From positions 2,151,001 through 2,215,000 of the forward strand of contig NZ_CP118225.1 of the NCBI RefSeq assembly GCF_028768465.1: a stretch of 64,000 bases of DNA. Direction: 5' to 3'. The notes under the pieces are model-generated. The model was not told where the DNA came from. It ran no database searches and saw only the letters and a list, made by a program, of their open reading frames with translations. The position numbers and the translations under genes are program-made. The DNA is from Rhodopirellula sp. P2 (GTDB taxonomy: Bacteria > Planctomycetota > Planctomycetia > Pirellulales > Pirellulaceae). Positions 63,240 through 64,000 of this stretch are shown here, in pieces (the stretch's first letter is position 1; every line of letters starts with the position of its first letter).

Positions 63240-64000
63240 ATGAAAATTCAAGCTCAAAAATGGATCTTGGCCGCTTCCGTGATCAGCACCGTGGCAGGAC
63301 CAGCTCTCGAAGCCCAAGCCTGTGGTGGAGCCCGTCGCAGCGGAGTTTCGCGAGTCGTGTCGCAGATCCACTCGGCTCGCACGTCGAATCGCTACTCCGC
63401 CCCGACGCCTTCCTACCGTTCGATTCAACCGACTTACCGGCAAGCTCCGGTTTATCACAACGCTCCTGTCAGCGTGCCGTCTTCGCCAGTCGCTTCGCAG
63501 CCGTTTTCGAGTCAACCGATTGCTGGCCAGACCGTCTCCGGTCAATCCTTTGCACCGCAACAACCTGTTCAGCAACCATTCAATCAGCAACCTGCCCAGG
63601 GCAACTTCGCAGGCCAGCAGGTGCCAGCCCAGCAACTTCAGCAGCAAGCCGCTTCCGTACAGCAGACTGCCAGGCAACCAAGTGCTCCCGCACAACAGCC
63701 AGCATCCATTCAGCAGCAGGTACCTGTGCAACAGCAGGTATCTGTGCAACAGCCAGCTCAAGCTCAACCCGCTGTCCAATCTGCACCCGCGAATCAGCCC
63801 GCTGCATCGGCGGAAGCTTCCGCACTCGCCATGTTGGCTTCGATCAACCAACGTGCTGGCACGCCAACTCAAGCCGCGGCAGCAACTCAACCCGCGGCCC
63901 CCGCACCGACTCCTTCGCAGATTCCAACGTTTGGAGCGGCGACTTCGGCTTCCAGTGTCAGCACGCCTGCACAACCTCATGTTGGATCGTGGAACGTTTC
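63240..64000 (+). CDS. Secreted Gln/Pro/Ala-rich protein, truncated by the window edge
   Basis: The frame opens at ATG 63240, preceded by a GGAGA ribosome site at 63228, and stays open to the end of the window, so at least 253 residues are visible. It starts with a signal (MKIQAQKWILAASVISTVAG) followed by ACGGARRSGVSRV. The mature part is a low-complexity Gln/Pro/Ala/Ser-rich region with repeated QQPxQQ elements (PQQPVQQPFNQQPAQ, QQQVPVQQQVSVQQPAQ). One helical island, ALAMLASINQRAGT, stands out. Probably a surface or matrix protein; no domain is identified and the C-terminus lies outside. Confidence 0.75.
   Translation, partial: MKIQAQKWILAASVISTVAGPALEAQACGGARRSGVSRVVSQIHSARTSNRYSAPTPSYRSIQPTYRQAPVYHNAPVSVPSSPVASQPFSSQPIAGQTVSGQSFAPQQPVQQPFNQQPAQGNFAGQQVPAQQLQQQAASVQQTARQPSAPAQQPASIQQQVPVQQQVSVQQPAQAQPAVQSAPANQPAASAEASALAMLASINQRAGTPTQAAAATQPAAPAPTPSQIPTFGAATSASSVSTPAQPHVGSWNV

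Noticed and set aside
1-64000. tRNA, rRNA or riboswitch genes
   Set aside because: I looked for cloverleaf-like and conserved RNA signatures by eye and saw none. A covariance-model search would be needed to exclude small RNAs.

Overview
The window looks like chromosome from a planctomycete, most likely a Rhodopirellula-type Pirellulaceae. The basis is gene content rather than any database match: a secreted sulfatase, two very large secreted proteins joining a PVC-type glucose/sorbosone-dehydrogenase propeller to cytochrome c, a DUF1559 pseudopilin ending in the H-X9-DG signature, a DUF1571 protein, an ECF sigma factor divergent from a Ser/Thr kinase, a tandem-duplicated UvrA, and planctomycete-style GC-rich intergenic repeats. 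I saw no rRNA, tRNA or CRISPR array.

Region by region: 0.4-10.1 kb holds a DUF1571 protein convergent with a tightly packed five-gene minus-strand operon (isoaspartyl peptidase/SnoaL fusion, SDR epimerase, dihydrodipicolinate-synthase-like lyase, sulfatase, PVC dehydrogenase-cytochrome), probably for uptake and breakdown of sulfated or modified organic matter. 10.4-19.9 kb has small hypotheticals, a second dehydrogenase-cytochrome with SGNH and discoidin-like parts, a membrane gluzincin-like protein and a DUF2314 lipoprotein. 20.1-33.0 kb is a housekeeping block: trpE, mcsA-mcsB (protein arginine kinase), a 2211-residue double UvrA, and topA with a histone-H1-like tail. 33.9-42.1 kb has a TPR lipoprotein, rsmG and a sulfate-activation operon (cysD, cysNC) whose last genes, an M3 peptidase and a GH16 glucanase, overlap by ATGA junctions.

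42.1-50.2 kb is an accessory island. It contains near-identical 324-bp tandem repeats, a dead integron integrase (internal out-of-frame deletion), a cassette encoding a DUF4279 protein with a well-formed attC (unpaired G, stop codon inside the site), a second cassette whose attC is cut off after nine bases, a gene for a three-domain trypsin-fold protein with only one intact catalytic triad, long direct repeats either side of that gene, and a 327-bp non-autonomous element with 28-bp inverted ends and a 9-bp target duplication inside one of those repeats.

51-64 kb is cell-envelope and signalling material: a small lipoprotein divergent from a DUF1559 pseudopilin, a seven-haem cytochrome divergent from a TPR lipoprotein, the ECF sigma/kinase pair, and a run of secreted proteins ending in a trypsin-like protease and a Gln-rich secreted protein that runs off the right edge. 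Intergenic DNA repeatedly carries dispersed inverted-repeat families, listed individually.
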